Shown piece by piece: positions 22,738 through 31,337 of a DNA stretch of 64,000 bases. This stretch comes from Litoditis marina (lineage: Eukaryota > Nematoda > Chromadorea > Rhabditida > Rhabditidae): assembly GCA_964036275.1 (NCBI GenBank), contig CAXIWQ010000037.1:1-64000 (forward strand), given 5' to 3'. Numbering within the stretch: the stretch's first letter is position 1; every line of letters starts with the position of its first letter. A program made the position numbers and the translations under genes. Under the pieces are notes generated by a model. The model worked only from the letters and a program-made list of their open reading frames with translations. It did not search any database and was not told where the DNA came from.

Positions 22738-24264
22738 ATGAGCCCAGCCTTGGAAGAAATGACTTATGATGAAATGAAGGAGCTACTATCCGATCCTGAA
22801 TGGCGGATACGCAACCTTTATTATATCATGGACAAGCACGGGAACAAAGTGCTGTTCACGCCAAATGAGGCGCAGGAAAAGTTTCTCCGGACTTTCTGGC
22901 ATCGCAATGTAATTCCAAAAGCCCGACAGCGCGGTTTTTCAACCGTTGTGCAGTTGATGATCCTCGATGCGTGTTTGTTCGTAGATAACACACAGGCGGC
23001 CATTATTGCCCAGGATCTGACGAAAGCGCAGGATATTTGCGATAGCAAAATCATGTTTGCTTACAATAACCTTCCAGCGGCAATCAGAGAGCATAACCCG
23101 CTTGTGACGGAAAACGTGCGCCGCTTGAAATGGAAAAACAATTCCAAAATGAGCATCGACGTTTCCGCACGCGGTGGCACATTACAATGGCTGCATGTTT
23201 CTGAATACGGCGAGATCTGCGCACATAAGCCTGCACATGCGAAAGAAATTCGTTCTGGCTCGTTCCCTGCAGCTGAATATGGCGTGATCATTGTCGAGTC
23301 CACCGCCCAAGGCTTGGACGGCGGCTTCTACGATATGGTTATGACTGCGAAAGCTACGCAGGAAACACGCCGCAAACTGACACGCACAGATTTCAAACTG
23401 CATTTCGCCTCATGGTGGGATGCGGATGAATATGAACAAGATCCTGAAGGCGTGGTGATATCACCATCTGATCATGCGTATTTCGACAAAGCAGAGGTCG
23501 AGATAGGCCGGGAATTGTCACTGCGCAAACGTGCTTGGTATGTGCAGAAGCGTGACGTTGAATTTGCTGGCGATCGCGAAATGATGTGGTCGCAGTACCC
23601 GACCACGCTTGAGGAAGCATTCCAGCAGTCCACCGAAGGCACTTATCTGGCCGACCAGCTTTCACTTGCACGCCGTGAAGATCGCATCGGGAAATATCCG
23701 TACAATCCGGCTTATCCTGTGCTGACATTCTGGGACATTGGTACCGGTGATGATACGGCGATTTGGTTTATGCAGCAGATCGACGGTGAAGATCACTTCA
23801 TCGACTATTTGGAATTCAACGGCGAGCCACCTTCGTATTATGTCCGAGAACTTCTGAAAAAACCCTACACATACGGCAAACACTACTTGCCGCATGATGC
23901 AGCGCATAGACGTATTGGCGCTGAGACATTGAAAACATACAAAGATATGTTGGAAGAGTTAGGCTTGCGGAACTTTGAAATTGTTCCACGCACTGCAGAT
24001 AAGATTGCGGCTATTGATCAACTGCGCATGGACTTTGCCACATACTGCTTTGATGAAGAGAAGTGTGCTGAAGGCATCAAGCATTTGGCAAATTACAAAA
24101 AAGAATGGAACACGCGATATGCTGTCTGGTCGAGCACGCCAGCACAGAACGGGCATCAGCACGCGGCTGATGCGATCAGACAAAAAGCCCAGATGGCACA
24201 TTTGTTGCGTGCTCCTGGACATAAACGCCCACGCCGCGCTCGTCGCGGGGGGATGGCTGCATGA
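22738..24264 (+). CDS. terL: Terminase large subunit
   Basis: 508 residues. The ATPase half has a deviant Walker A (KARQRGFST, residues 61-69), coupling segments and a Walker B region LQWLHVSEYGEI near 150. The nuclease half has RNase H-like acidic residues in LTFWDIGTGDDTAIWF near 328, DAAHRR near 388 and a final HAADAIR. It cuts and pumps DNA into the prohead. The type suggests headful-like packaging, which would agree with a circularly permuted genome. The stop overlaps the small ORF that follows. Confidence 0.9.
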   Translation: MSPALEEMTYDEMKELLSDPEWRIRNLYYIMDKHGNKVLFTPNEAQEKFLRTFWHRNVIPKARQRGFSTVVQLMILDACLFVDNTQAAIIAQDLTKAQDICDSKIMFAYNNLPAAIREHNPLVTENVRRLKWKNNSKMSIDVSARGGTLQWLHVSEYGEICAHKPAHAKEIRSGSFPAAEYGVIIVESTAQGLDGGFYDMVMTAKATQETRRKLTRTDFKLHFASWWDADEYEQDPEGVVISPSDHAYFDKAEVEIGRELSLRKRAWYVQKRDVEFAGDREMMWSQYPTTLEEAFQQSTEGTYLADQLSLARREDRIGKYPYNPAYPVLTFWDIGTGDDTAIWFMQQIDGEDHFIDYLEFNGEPPSYYVRELLKKPYTYGKHYLPHDAAHRRIGAETLKTYKDMLEELGLRNFEIVPRTADKIAAIDQLRMDFATYCFDEEKCAEGIKHLANYKKEWNTRYAVWSSTPAQNGHQHAADAIRQKAQMAHLLRAPGHKRPRRARRGGMAA

Positions 24265-24353
24265 CGTCGCCAGTAAACAAGATTTACACAGGCGAGATAA
24301 TCAAGCACAATTGCGGCTGCTTCTCGCCCCGAACGAGGAGTCTACAGCTATGA
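24261..24353 (+). CDS. 30-aa ORF coupled between terminase and next gene
   Basis: ATG 24261 overlaps the terminase stop and its own TGA (24351-24353) overlaps the next ATG (24350), so it fills the space between two genes exactly. It contains one CGC motif. Either a tiny real protein or a coupling device that carries ribosomes to the gene at 24350. Confidence 0.45.
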   Translation: MTSPVNKIYTGEIIKHNCGCFSPRTRSLQL

Positions 24354-24778
24354 GCACGGTCTTAGATTTATCGCATCGCGCATGGACACAGCACCACGGC
24401 GATTTGACGTTCATTGGCAGCTGGATTGCAATTGAAGGTGCACATAAGGCCGGCATGGTGATCATTCGCAAGAATGAAGAACGCCATGAAGCAACAATGC
24501 CATGCGTAATCACAGCAGATAAGGCTTGGGTCTGGTCAGAAGATATCGGTAACCCACGTCAGGCCGCGCACATTGCTGCCAGTTACATTGATGCTCTCCG
24601 GATGGAGAGAACACCCCGCAATATGATCCGTCTTGCTTCGTTGATCCATGATCATTTGGGCGATCTGCTTTCAATCCCACCATATACGCCACGCGAAACA
24701 TACGTGGCGGCCGAGCTCACGATCACAAACAAGAACGATGGATCCGTCCGCGAAGTTGAGGTGATCGATAATGTTTGA
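24350..24778 (+). CDS. Hypothetical protein between terminase and portal, 142 aa
   Basis: Start ATG 24350 with GAGGAG nine bases upstream; a much longer open frame upstream lies inside the terminase gene and is not used. Soluble mixed alpha/beta protein (HHGDLTFIGSWIAIEGAH...). The location between terminase and portal suggests a packaging or head-assembly helper, otherwise unknown. Confidence 0.6.
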   Translation: MSTVLDLSHRAWTQHHGDLTFIGSWIAIEGAHKAGMVIIRKNEERHEATMPCVITADKAWVWSEDIGNPRQAAHIAASYIDALRMERTPRNMIRLASLIHDHLGDLLSIPPYTPRETYVAAELTITNKNDGSVREVEVIDNV

Positions 24779-27023
24779 CCTTAACGCCGATGATGGATCT
24801 GTTCGCAAAAAGAAATTTCAGTCTCCTATCGAGGAAACGGATGAAGCGCCAGATCTTCCAGAAGAGTCCAAAGGCTTAGATGGCGCTGAAAGCATGAAGC
24901 TGCATAAACGGCTGATTGATATGTTTTCGCGGGAGCAGGCGCGGCAGTATGATAACCGCCGTGAACAGGCTGAAGACGAAGATTACTATGATAATAAGCA
25001 ATGGTCGGATGAAGATGCGGCCTATCTGCGTGAACGTGGTCAGGTACCACTTGTCTATAACGTCATATCTGCATCGATCGATTGGATCACTGGTACCGAG
25101 AAACGCACTCGTACCGATTACAAGGTTTTGCCTCGGAAGAAAGAGCACGCGACACCAGCTGAACGTAAGACACAGCTGCTGAAGTATCTGGCAGATACAA
25201 ACAGAACGCCATTCCACCGGTCGCGTGCATTTGAAGATGCTGCGAAAGTCGGTCTTGGTTGGCTAGAAACTGGTATTGAGCGCGATGCAACAGATGAACC
25301 GCTCTATACGCGGTACGAAGGTTGGCGCAACATTTTGTTCGATAGCGCCGCGACAGAAATGGATTTGTCTGATGCTCGCTATATCTTCCGTGTAAAGTGG
25401 GTGGATCTTGATGTTGCAGAAGTGCACTTCAAAGAGCGCAAACATATTTTGAATGCGGCCAAGACAAATGCACCTGGCTATTTTGGGCTGGATGAATTTG
25501 GTGATGATGTAACTGACCAGCATGAAGCAGCTTTGGATGAGGGCAGCACAAGCCTTTCCGGTAGTGGCCACATTAACGGCTATGATCGTCAACGTATCCG
25601 TTTAGTTGAAGCATGGATCCGTATGCCGGCTGAAACAGAGAAGCTTAGCGGCGGTCTGTTCAATGGCGAGATCTATGATCCGTTTTCAGAGGCACACATT
25701 GAAGCCGTTAATAACGGTGAATCCGAAATCGTGAAAACGCCGCGCATGCGCATGCATGTGGCAATTTTCACGACAGCGGGAATGTTGTATTATGAAAAAT
25801 CCCCATATCGTCACGATAGATTCCCATTCACTCCGATCTGGGCTTACCGTCGAGGCCGTGACGGCATGCCTTATGGTGTGATCCGCAGACTGAAAGATAT
25901 CCAGCAAGACGTTAACAAACGTGCGTCCAAAGCGCTGGCAATCTTGAGCAGCAACAAAGTCATTATGGAAGATGGAGCGGTCGATGACATTGACGAGCTC
26001 GCGGAAGAAGTGGCGCGGCCGGACGCGATCATCGTTGTAAAGACTGGGAAAAAACTGGAGCTTAATGCTGAGCGGGAATTAGCGGCCGCGCATCTGGATC
26101 TTATGTCCCGCGACATATCCATGATTCAGCAGGCATCCGGCGTGACAGATGAATTACTCGGTCGCCGCACCAATGCAACGTCAGGTAAAGCGATCCTGGC
26201 ACGTCAAGACCAAGGGTCTATGGCTACAGCAAAACTATTCGATAATCTGCTTTTTGCGGATCAAGTGCGCGGAGAGAAAGAGCTCGCGAATATCGAGCAG
26301 TTCATGGATGAAAAGAAAGCTTTCCGCATCACCAATCAGCGCGGCACTCCGCAATACATCGAGATTAATGATGGCTTGCCGGAGAATGATATTATCCGGA
26401 CGAAATCTGACTTCATCTTGAGCGAAACAGACTGGCGAGCCACAACAAGGCAGGCTGCCGTAGATCAGCTGATGGAAACAATGACGCGGTTTCCGCCGGA
26501 AGTATCAATGGCAATCATTGATCTGGTCATTGAAAATATGGATCTGCCAAATAGCGAAGAGATTGTTCAGCGCATTCGCAATCTAACCGGTGCCAAAGAT
26601 CCAGACGCAGATCCGGAAAAGAAAACTGAGGAAGAAGTTGCAGCGGAAGCTGCTGCAGCGGAAGCTGCTGCATTGCAGAAGAAGTTGGCAGAACTGGATA
26701 TTGCAGAGCGTGAGCTCACAATTGCCGAGAAACAGGCACGCATCGACCAGATTGGCGCGAAGGTCGTGACAGATAAAGTCACTGCACAGCATAAAGCCCT
26801 GCAGGCCGCCAAAGAGGTTATTGCCGTTCCTATGGTTGCAGATATTGGCGACCATATTCTGGAAGAGAGCGGCTTTGTTTCAAAAACGACAGCTGAAGAA
26901 AATGCCGCTGCTGAAATCATGATGGCCGAAAAGGCTGCTGAGCAGCAGCAAATTGACAGTTCCATGCAGCAGCAAGTGATGACTGGCAGCACAGAGCAAA
27001 TATCAGAAGCCCCAATTCAATAA
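24771..27023 (+). CDS. Portal protein, P22-like
   Basis: 750 residues, the size of P22-type portals (P22 gp1 is about 725). The early region KRTRTDYKVLPRKKEHATPAERKTQLLKYLAD, the ANATSGKAI-like motif (RTNATSGKAILARQDQGS, about residue 466) and the internal core are typical. The C-terminal 150 residues are an Ala/Glu-rich coiled coil (EEEVAAEAAAAEAAALQKKLAELDIAERE...), comparable to the P22 barrel. It forms the dodecameric vertex through which DNA enters and leaves. Overlaps the previous gene by eight bases. Confidence 0.9.
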   Translation: MFDLNADDGSVRKKKFQSPIEETDEAPDLPEESKGLDGAESMKLHKRLIDMFSREQARQYDNRREQAEDEDYYDNKQWSDEDAAYLRERGQVPLVYNVISASIDWITGTEKRTRTDYKVLPRKKEHATPAERKTQLLKYLADTNRTPFHRSRAFEDAAKVGLGWLETGIERDATDEPLYTRYEGWRNILFDSAATEMDLSDARYIFRVKWVDLDVAEVHFKERKHILNAAKTNAPGYFGLDEFGDDVTDQHEAALDEGSTSLSGSGHINGYDRQRIRLVEAWIRMPAETEKLSGGLFNGEIYDPFSEAHIEAVNNGESEIVKTPRMRMHVAIFTTAGMLYYEKSPYRHDRFPFTPIWAYRRGRDGMPYGVIRRLKDIQQDVNKRASKALAILSSNKVIMEDGAVDDIDELAEEVARPDAIIVVKTGKKLELNAERELAAAHLDLMSRDISMIQQASGVTDELLGRRTNATSGKAILARQDQGSMATAKLFDNLLFADQVRGEKELANIEQFMDEKKAFRITNQRGTPQYIEINDGLPENDIIRTKSDFILSETDWRATTRQAAVDQLMETMTRFPPEVSMAIIDLVIENMDLPNSEEIVQRIRNLTGAKDPDADPEKKTEEEVAAEAAAAEAAALQKKLAELDIAERELTIAEKQARIDQIGAKVVTDKVTAQHKALQAAKEVIAVPMVADIGDHILEESGFVSKTTAEENAAAEIMMAEKAAEQQQIDSSMQQQVMTGSTEQISEAPIQ

Positions 27024-27067
27024 TAACTATTTCCGGTCAGCCCCCACCGGTCAACGAGGAGAATGTA

Positions 27068-28009
27068 ATGTCGGATAAACTTACTGAAGTACAGCTGGCA
27101 TCGATGACACCAGAAGAGCGTGAGGGCTATGAGCTCATGCTTGAGGAAGATTTTGGCGATGATGACGATCAAGATGATGATCTTGGTGCCGGTGACGATG
27201 GTGATGACGACGATGCAGACGAAAATCAAGGTGATGATGATAAAACTGAAGCGGATGCTCGCGAACCTGATGATGAAGCTGGTAGCGATAGCGATAAGTC
27301 TGATCATTCCGCAGCGGAAGAAATAGAGCAGGAAAACGACGATACTGATACGGACGTTAAATCGGATCCGATCGCACCATCACTTGATGAAGTTACGGGC
27401 AAGCTGAAGGCCATCGCTGACCAAAAAGACGCTTTGGCAGAGCAGTTTGATGATGGCGATCTGACTGCGAAAGAATACCGGCAACAACAAAAAGAACTCG
27501 ATCAGCAGGAGTGGGATCTTCGCAAAGAAGAACTCGATATTGAAAATCAGCGCCGATCTATTGAAACCGACAAGGAAAAATTGACAGCAGTATGGTTTGA
27601 AAAAACTGTACCAACCTTCCTTAAAGAACATTCAATGTATGCAAACGGCGGTACGGCAGCGGCAACTCTGGATGCTGAAGTAAAGCGGTTGCAAGCGAAT
27701 TCACCATCTTTCGCGGCATCATTGACCAACGATATATTGCTGCAGGCACATCAGAATATCATGAAAGAGTTTGGTATTCCGGTGACAAAAAAGTTGGATC
27801 CCGAAAAGAAAACTGAAAAGCCCAAGCGCGAATTGCCTCCAAGTTTGGCAGGCATGCCAGCTGCTGATGTTTCTGACACTGACAATGATGATGGTGGTGC
27901 CGGTGCTGCCCTCGATCACTTGATGGATGCAGACCCATTGAAGTGGGAAAAAGCACTTGCGAAACTGCCAGAGGGAGAGCGCGAGCGATATTTGCAGCGC
28001 CGTGGATAA
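27068..28009 (+). CDS. Capsid scaffolding protein
   Basis: 313 residues with a very acidic, Asp-rich segment (about 20-100), then a long coiled coil (KLKAIADQKDALAEQFDDGDLTAKEYRQQQKELDQQEWDLRKEEL) and a basic C-terminal tail, the make-up of phage scaffolds. Sits between portal and major capsid genes as in P22 and N4-like phages. Start ATG 27068 with GAGGAG upstream. Confidence 0.8.
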   Translation: MSDKLTEVQLASMTPEEREGYELMLEEDFGDDDDQDDDLGAGDDGDDDDADENQGDDDKTEADAREPDDEAGSDSDKSDHSAAEEIEQENDDTDTDVKSDPIAPSLDEVTGKLKAIADQKDALAEQFDDGDLTAKEYRQQQKELDQQEWDLRKEELDIENQRRSIETDKEKLTAVWFEKTVPTFLKEHSMYANGGTAAATLDAEVKRLQANSPSFAASLTNDILLQAHQNIMKEFGIPVTKKLDPEKKTEKPKRELPPSLAGMPAADVSDTDNDDGGAGAALDHLMDADPLKWEKALAKLPEGERERYLQRRG

Positions 28010-28019
28010 CCCGTGATCT

Positions 28020-28050
28020 GCCTCTGGTGGCGGCCAGAGGCACCTCTTTT
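28020..28050 (+). terminator. Hairpin after the scaffold gene
   Basis: GCCTCTGG (28020-28027) and CCAGAGGC (28034-28041), six-base loop, followed by ACCTCTTTT. Probably a partial terminator that lowers read-through into the capsid gene, which has its own leader. Confidence 0.6.
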
Positions 28051-28064
28051 CAAAAGGACAACGA

Positions 28065-28265
28065 ATGCTCTCTTTAACGGTTAAGGTCGGCCAAGCGGTG
28101 AAGTTGGGAGATATCGGCTACATCAAAGTGGAAGATAAGTACGGACGCAACGTAAAGCTCGTATTTGCTATGGATATCAAGCCAATCAGGATTGTTCCGA
28201 CTGGTATTATTCCACCAGAATACACAACAGGGATTATGAAGCGGTCTGAACAACAAGCCATCTGA
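28065..28265 (+). CDS. CsrA/RsmA-like small protein
   Basis: 66 residues, CsrA length. MLSLTVKVGQAVKLGD matches the CsrA N-terminal pattern MLxLTxxxGxxxxIGD; the following strands (YIKVEDKYGRNVKLVFAM, PIRIVPTGI) keep the five-strand spacing. CsrA dimers bind GGA in hairpin loops near ribosome-binding sites. The arginines that touch RNA in E. coli CsrA (positions 6 and 44) appear to be Val and Pro here, so binding may differ or be lost. AAGGA lies eight bases upstream of its start. It stands between scaffold and capsid genes, just before a leader hairpin whose loop has a GGA. Confidence 0.6.
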   Translation: MLSLTVKVGQAVKLGDIGYIKVEDKYGRNVKLVFAMDIKPIRIVPTGIIPPEYTTGIMKRSEQQAI

Positions 28266-28296
28266 TGAATTACTGCGGTCGCAATCGGGAATAGAA

Positions 28297-28325
28297 TTGC
28301 ATTTGCTCTAATTTCAGGGTATCAA
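28297..28325 (+). promoter_or_regulatory. Promoter of the major capsid gene
   Basis: TTGCAT (28297-28302), a 17-base spacer and TATCAA (28320-28325). Transcription would begin near 28332, just before the late motif at 28337, so the motif would lie at the 5' end of the mRNA. Confidence 0.5.
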
Positions 28326-28336
28326 ATATTCACATC

Positions 28337-28379
28337 GCGCATGACGTGCTTGGTTTATCTCTTATGGAGGCACGTCATG
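28337..28379 (+). promoter_or_regulatory. Capsid leader: late motif copy 2 and start-codon hairpin
   Basis: GCGCATGACGTGCT at 28337-28350. CATGACGTGC (28340-28349) pairs perfectly over 10 bp with GCACGTCATG (28370-28379), which contains the capsid ATG. The 20-base loop carries TATGGAG, the ribosome-binding site and a GGA. Confidence 0.75.
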
Positions 28380-29477
28380 AAATCCAATATTGGTTGGGGC
28401 GATCCACGCGCAGCAAAGCGTTGGTCAGGCACACTTTTTCTCGATATTATCGGCAAGTCTTATTTCGATCGTAAATTCGTTTCGGAAGATGACAATGCGA
28501 TCATTCAGCGTCTCACTGATCTTGAATCGGATGCAGGCGACACTATTCATTTTGATCTTTCTGCGATGCTTCGCGGCCGCCCAACTTCTGGTGACAATCG
28601 TCTGGAAGGTAATGAAGAAGCCTTGAAGTTCTTCAGCGATGAAATCAAAATCGATCAGCTGCGTAAAGCCGTCTCTGCTGGCGGTAAAATGACACGCAAG
28701 CGCACCGTGCACGATCTGCGTAAAACCGCGAAAGCCCGTCTTTCTGAATATTGGGCAAAATATACAGATGAAATGAATTTCATCTATTTGTCCGGCGCAC
28801 GCGGAATGAACGAAGACTTCTATGAAGGTGAAGGCTATGTCGGCCATGCAACGAACCCGCTGCATGCTCCTGACGGCGCTCATATCTTGTATGGCGGCTC
28901 GGCAGCCTCAAAAGCTTCGCTTTCAGCCAATGACAAGATGACTCGTACCACGATCGAAAAAGCGTCTGTTACAGCGAAAATGATGCGTGCTGTTGATCCG
29001 GCCGCGTCAAATATGCAGCCGGTCATGATTAATGGTGAAGGCCATTACGTGTGCATCATGTCGCCATATCAGGAATACGATATGCGCAACAATGACCAGG
29101 GCGGCTGGCTTGAAATTCAGAAAGCCGCTGCTGCTTCTGAAGGCCGTAACAACCAGATCTTTAAGGGCGGTCTGGGCATGATTGATAATGTTGTGCTGCA
29201 TTCGCATAGCAATGTTATTCGGTTCAATGATTATGGCGCTTCCGGCAATGTAAAAGCGGCTCGTGCGCTGTTCCTTGGCCGTCAGGCTGGTGTTGTAGCT
29301 TATGGTTCGACCGGCGGTCTGCGCTTCACTTGGGTCGAAGATGAAAAAGACTATGGCAACGAACCAACAGTTGCTGCTGGCTTCATCTATGGCGTGAAGA
29401 AGACGCGCTTCAACAACGATAAGGATTATGGCGTGATCGCCATTGATACCTTCGCACGCGATCCTCGCGCAGCCTGA
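28377..29477 (+). CDS. Major capsid protein, N4-gp56 family
   Basis: 366 residues. The N-terminal extended arm GKSYFDRKFVSEDDNAIIQRLTDLESDAGDTIHFDLSAMLRGRPTSGD, the sequence RKTAKARLSEYWAKYTDE and a C-terminal ..TWVEDEKDYGNEPTVAAGFIYGVKKTRFNNDKDYGVIAIDT are characteristic of the N4-gp56/DUF4043 HK97-fold capsid family. It builds the icosahedral shell. Start set at ATG 28377, six bases after GGAGG; the in-frame ATG 28341 belongs to the leader motif. Followed by a strong terminator, so it forms a monocistronic or top-level transcript. Confidence 0.9.
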   Translation: MKSNIGWGDPRAAKRWSGTLFLDIIGKSYFDRKFVSEDDNAIIQRLTDLESDAGDTIHFDLSAMLRGRPTSGDNRLEGNEEALKFFSDEIKIDQLRKAVSAGGKMTRKRTVHDLRKTAKARLSEYWAKYTDEMNFIYLSGARGMNEDFYEGEGYVGHATNPLHAPDGAHILYGGSAASKASLSANDKMTRTTIEKASVTAKMMRAVDPAASNMQPVMINGEGHYVCIMSPYQEYDMRNNDQGGWLEIQKAAAASEGRNNQIFKGGLGMIDNVVLHSHSNVIRFNDYGASGNVKAARALFLGRQAGVVAYGSTGGLRFTWVEDEKDYGNEPTVAAGFIYGVKKTRFNNDKDYGVIAIDTFARDPRAA

Positions 29478-29487
29478 TACGCATGAC

Positions 29488-29515
29488 TCCGCTGCCTCAC
29501 GGCAGCGGATTTCCT
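29488..29515 (+). terminator. Terminator of the capsid gene
   Basis: TCCGCTGCC (29488-29496) and GGCAGCGGA (29501-29509), loop TCAC, then TTTCCTTT. Confidence 0.75.
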
Positions 29516-29552
29516 TTCCCGTCATAACGAACATGCTTTTGAGGACAGAGAC

Positions 29553-29996
29553 ATGGCCAAACTTATTCAGAGCCTTGAAGCTCGCGGTATTAATCCAATC
29601 CCGACTTCTTCAGTTGCCGGCACAGCCGTTGAAAAGCGTTATTCTGTTGCCATTCCTGCGGACATTGCGGTTGGCGACAAGATTGAGCTGGCATGCATTC
29701 CGAACGGTTGTCGCGTAACCGATATTGTTGTTGATGCTGACAGCGGACTCGGTCTGACCGCTAAGGTCGGCATTATGAGCGGACACTTCGGTGATGAAGT
29801 GCCGACACGCACATGCGGCGCAGAATTCTTTTCCAATATCGATTTGACAACAACCGGCGGTGTTCACCGTCCGGCTCAGATTTCCGCTTACCGCACCCAG
29901 AAAAGTGATGATGCTCGTGCTGTCGGCATTGAAGTGCTCACTGTCACAACTGCCGGTGCTGGTGAAATCGGCATTACTCTTACCGTTGTCGCCTAA
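29553..29996 (+). CDS. Probable capsid decoration or head protein
   Basis: 147 residues, all-beta in character, with Gly/Thr/Val repeats and no charged clusters (IPADIAVGDKIELACIPNGCRVTDIVVDADSGLGLTAKVGI). This type of protein often follows N4-gp56 capsid genes and is assumed to be a decoration protein or capsid fibre base. GAGGA upstream of the start. It is bounded by terminators on both sides. Confidence 0.6.
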   Translation: MAKLIQSLEARGINPIPTSSVAGTAVEKRYSVAIPADIAVGDKIELACIPNGCRVTDIVVDADSGLGLTAKVGIMSGHFGDEVPTRTCGAEFFSNIDLTTTGGVHRPAQISAYRTQKSDDARAVGIEVLTVTTAGAGEIGITLTVVA

Positions 29997-30034
29997 CCAC
30001 GGGGCGAGAAGCGCCAATCGTAGAGTAGTCAGCG

Positions 30035-30070
30035 CGGCCACGGTTCCTATGGTGCCGTGGCCGTGTTTTT
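30035..30070 (+). terminator. Intrinsic terminator after the decoration gene
   Basis: CGGCCACGG (30035-30043) and CCGTGGCCG (30055-30063) around an 11-base loop, followed by TGTTTTT. Confidence 0.85.
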
Positions 30071-30090
30071 GAAGCCAGAGAGGATCTGAA

Positions 30091-30642
30091 ATGAGCAGAT
30101 TGATCGAAAGTTTAATCGGACACCAATCAACTGATGTGGGAGGAAGCACGTATGTTTTCACGAAGGATGAACATGGGCGTTTTGTTTCGCTCGTTCACAA
30201 TCTTGTTCACGTGCAATGTCTCCTTTCATCAGCTTGTTATCGTGAAGCTCCCGTGGTCGTGCCAGCCGACGAACAGCCAGCGCCGCCAGTTCCGAGCAGC
30301 GATGCGCCTGAAACCTCTGAACCTCAAAACAATGATGCTGGTACCGCGCAAGTTTCTCCGGCCGCGCCGGTCGCCGGAACGGTAGACGACACAAACACAC
30401 CAGCTGATGAACCGGGGGCAACCTCTGAACCAGAACAGGGCGGCGAAGTCAGTGCGGTCGGAATTGTTCAGGATCCAGACACCGACACGGATGCTGCAGG
30501 TGAGCAATCAGGTGAGCCGCAGGGTGATGCTGCTGCTGCAGATGATACTGACGCTGATACGGTTGCGCCGGTTGAACGTCAGAAGCGCAGCTATAAGCCG
30601 CGTGAAAAGAAGGCTGACAAATCCGCACAGCAGGGTGAATGA
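30091..30642 (+). CDS. Low-complexity acidic virion-region protein
   Basis: 183 residues: an ordered N-terminal 50 residues with two Cys, then a disordered Pro/Ala/Asp/Glu/Gln-rich region to about 165 and a basic C-terminal end (RQKRSYKPREKKADKS). Composition resembles head-completion or linker proteins; no family identified. Overlaps the next open frame by four bases. Confidence 0.55.
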   Translation: MSRLIESLIGHQSTDVGGSTYVFTKDEHGRFVSLVHNLVHVQCLLSSACYREAPVVVPADEQPAPPVPSSDAPETSEPQNNDAGTAQVSPAAPVAGTVDDTNTPADEPGATSEPEQGGEVSAVGIVQDPDTDTDAAGEQSGEPQGDAAAADDTDADTVAPVERQKRSYKPREKKADKSAQQGE

Positions 30643-30644
30643 TC

Positions 30645-31337
30645 ATGCCAAAGGCCAGCGAGATATTTAAAAACGTATCGGTGCTCTTACAAGATGAAGA
30701 GCACGTGCGCTGGCCTTTGGCAGAACTGGCAGCATGGATGGCTGAAGGTATAAAGGCGCTCATACTCGCCAAACCATCAGCCTGCAGTAAAACAATCATT
30801 GTTGAGCTAAAGGAAGGCACCAGACAAGAATTGTCAGCAGCGGGATCCGTCACGCCGCTGTCTCTCGTGAAAATCATCCGCAATATGCAGAGCGATATCA
30901 ACGGCGGCCGAACAGTTTCAATTGTCGATCGCATGTTGCTTGATGCACAAGAGCCATATTGGCACGATCCCAAGCGCACAAAATTCAAACCGGAAGTTCG
31001 TCACTACGTTTACGAAGAAGCAAACCCGACTGAATATTATGTTTGGCCGGGCAATACCGGCATCGGCAAGCTGGAAATGATCGTGTCATATCTGCCCGAT
31101 GCCGTGCAGCCATCAAACGATGGCAGCACGATTGAGGATTGGGATTCCGACATTGGTATTCCAGAACCGTACACTGTTCCAATTACAGATTATATTTGCT
31201 TCCGCGCCCATTCTAAAGACGCGATCGCTGGCGATTCAGCACGCGCAATGGGGTATTATCAGCAGTTTGCCACTGCGGTTGGTTTGAAGATCCAAGTTGA
31301 AGCGTCGACCAGCCCGAATGCGAGGCGAAAAGCATGA
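30645..31337 (+). CDS. Head-tail adaptor-like protein (DUF6682 type)
   Basis: 230 residues. LQDEEHVRWPLAELAAWMAEGIKALILAKPSA and the WHDPKRTKFKPEVRHYVYEEANPTEYYVWP segment match the adaptor/connector proteins found after capsid genes in N4-gp56 podophages. Expected to sit below the portal. ATG 30645 is preferred to ATG 30639 because AGGG lies at better distance. Codons 1-26 form a large hairpin at 30646-30722. Confidence 0.65.
   Translation: MPKASEIFKNVSVLLQDEEHVRWPLAELAAWMAEGIKALILAKPSACSKTIIVELKEGTRQELSAAGSVTPLSLVKIIRNMQSDINGGRTVSIVDRMLLDAQEPYWHDPKRTKFKPEVRHYVYEEANPTEYYVWPGNTGIGKLEMIVSYLPDAVQPSNDGSTIEDWDSDIGIPEPYTVPITDYICFRAHSKDAIAGDSARAMGYYQQFATAVGLKIQVEASTSPNARRKA
30646..30722 (+). repeat. 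15+8 bp hairpin within the first 26 codons of the adaptor gene
   Basis: TGCCAAAGGCCAGCG (30646-30660) is perfectly complementary to CGCTGGCCTTTGGCA (30708-30722). Inside it GTGCTCTT (30681-30688) pairs with AAGAGCAC (30697-30704). The outer stem includes the last two bases of the start codon. Confidence 0.8.

Noticed and set aside
24256..24270. GCATGACGT match at the terminase end
   Set aside because: Only nine bases agree and the site is explained by overlapping codons of the terminase and the 30-aa ORF.
23975..24349. Long in-frame extension of the gene at 24350
   Set aside because: It lies inside the terminase gene in another frame and is basic shadow sequence; the true start has GAGGAG upstream.
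29480..29494. ACGCATGACTCCGCT after the capsid gene as a sixth late element
   Set aside because: The match breaks after GCATGAC and the bases belong to the capsid terminator stem.
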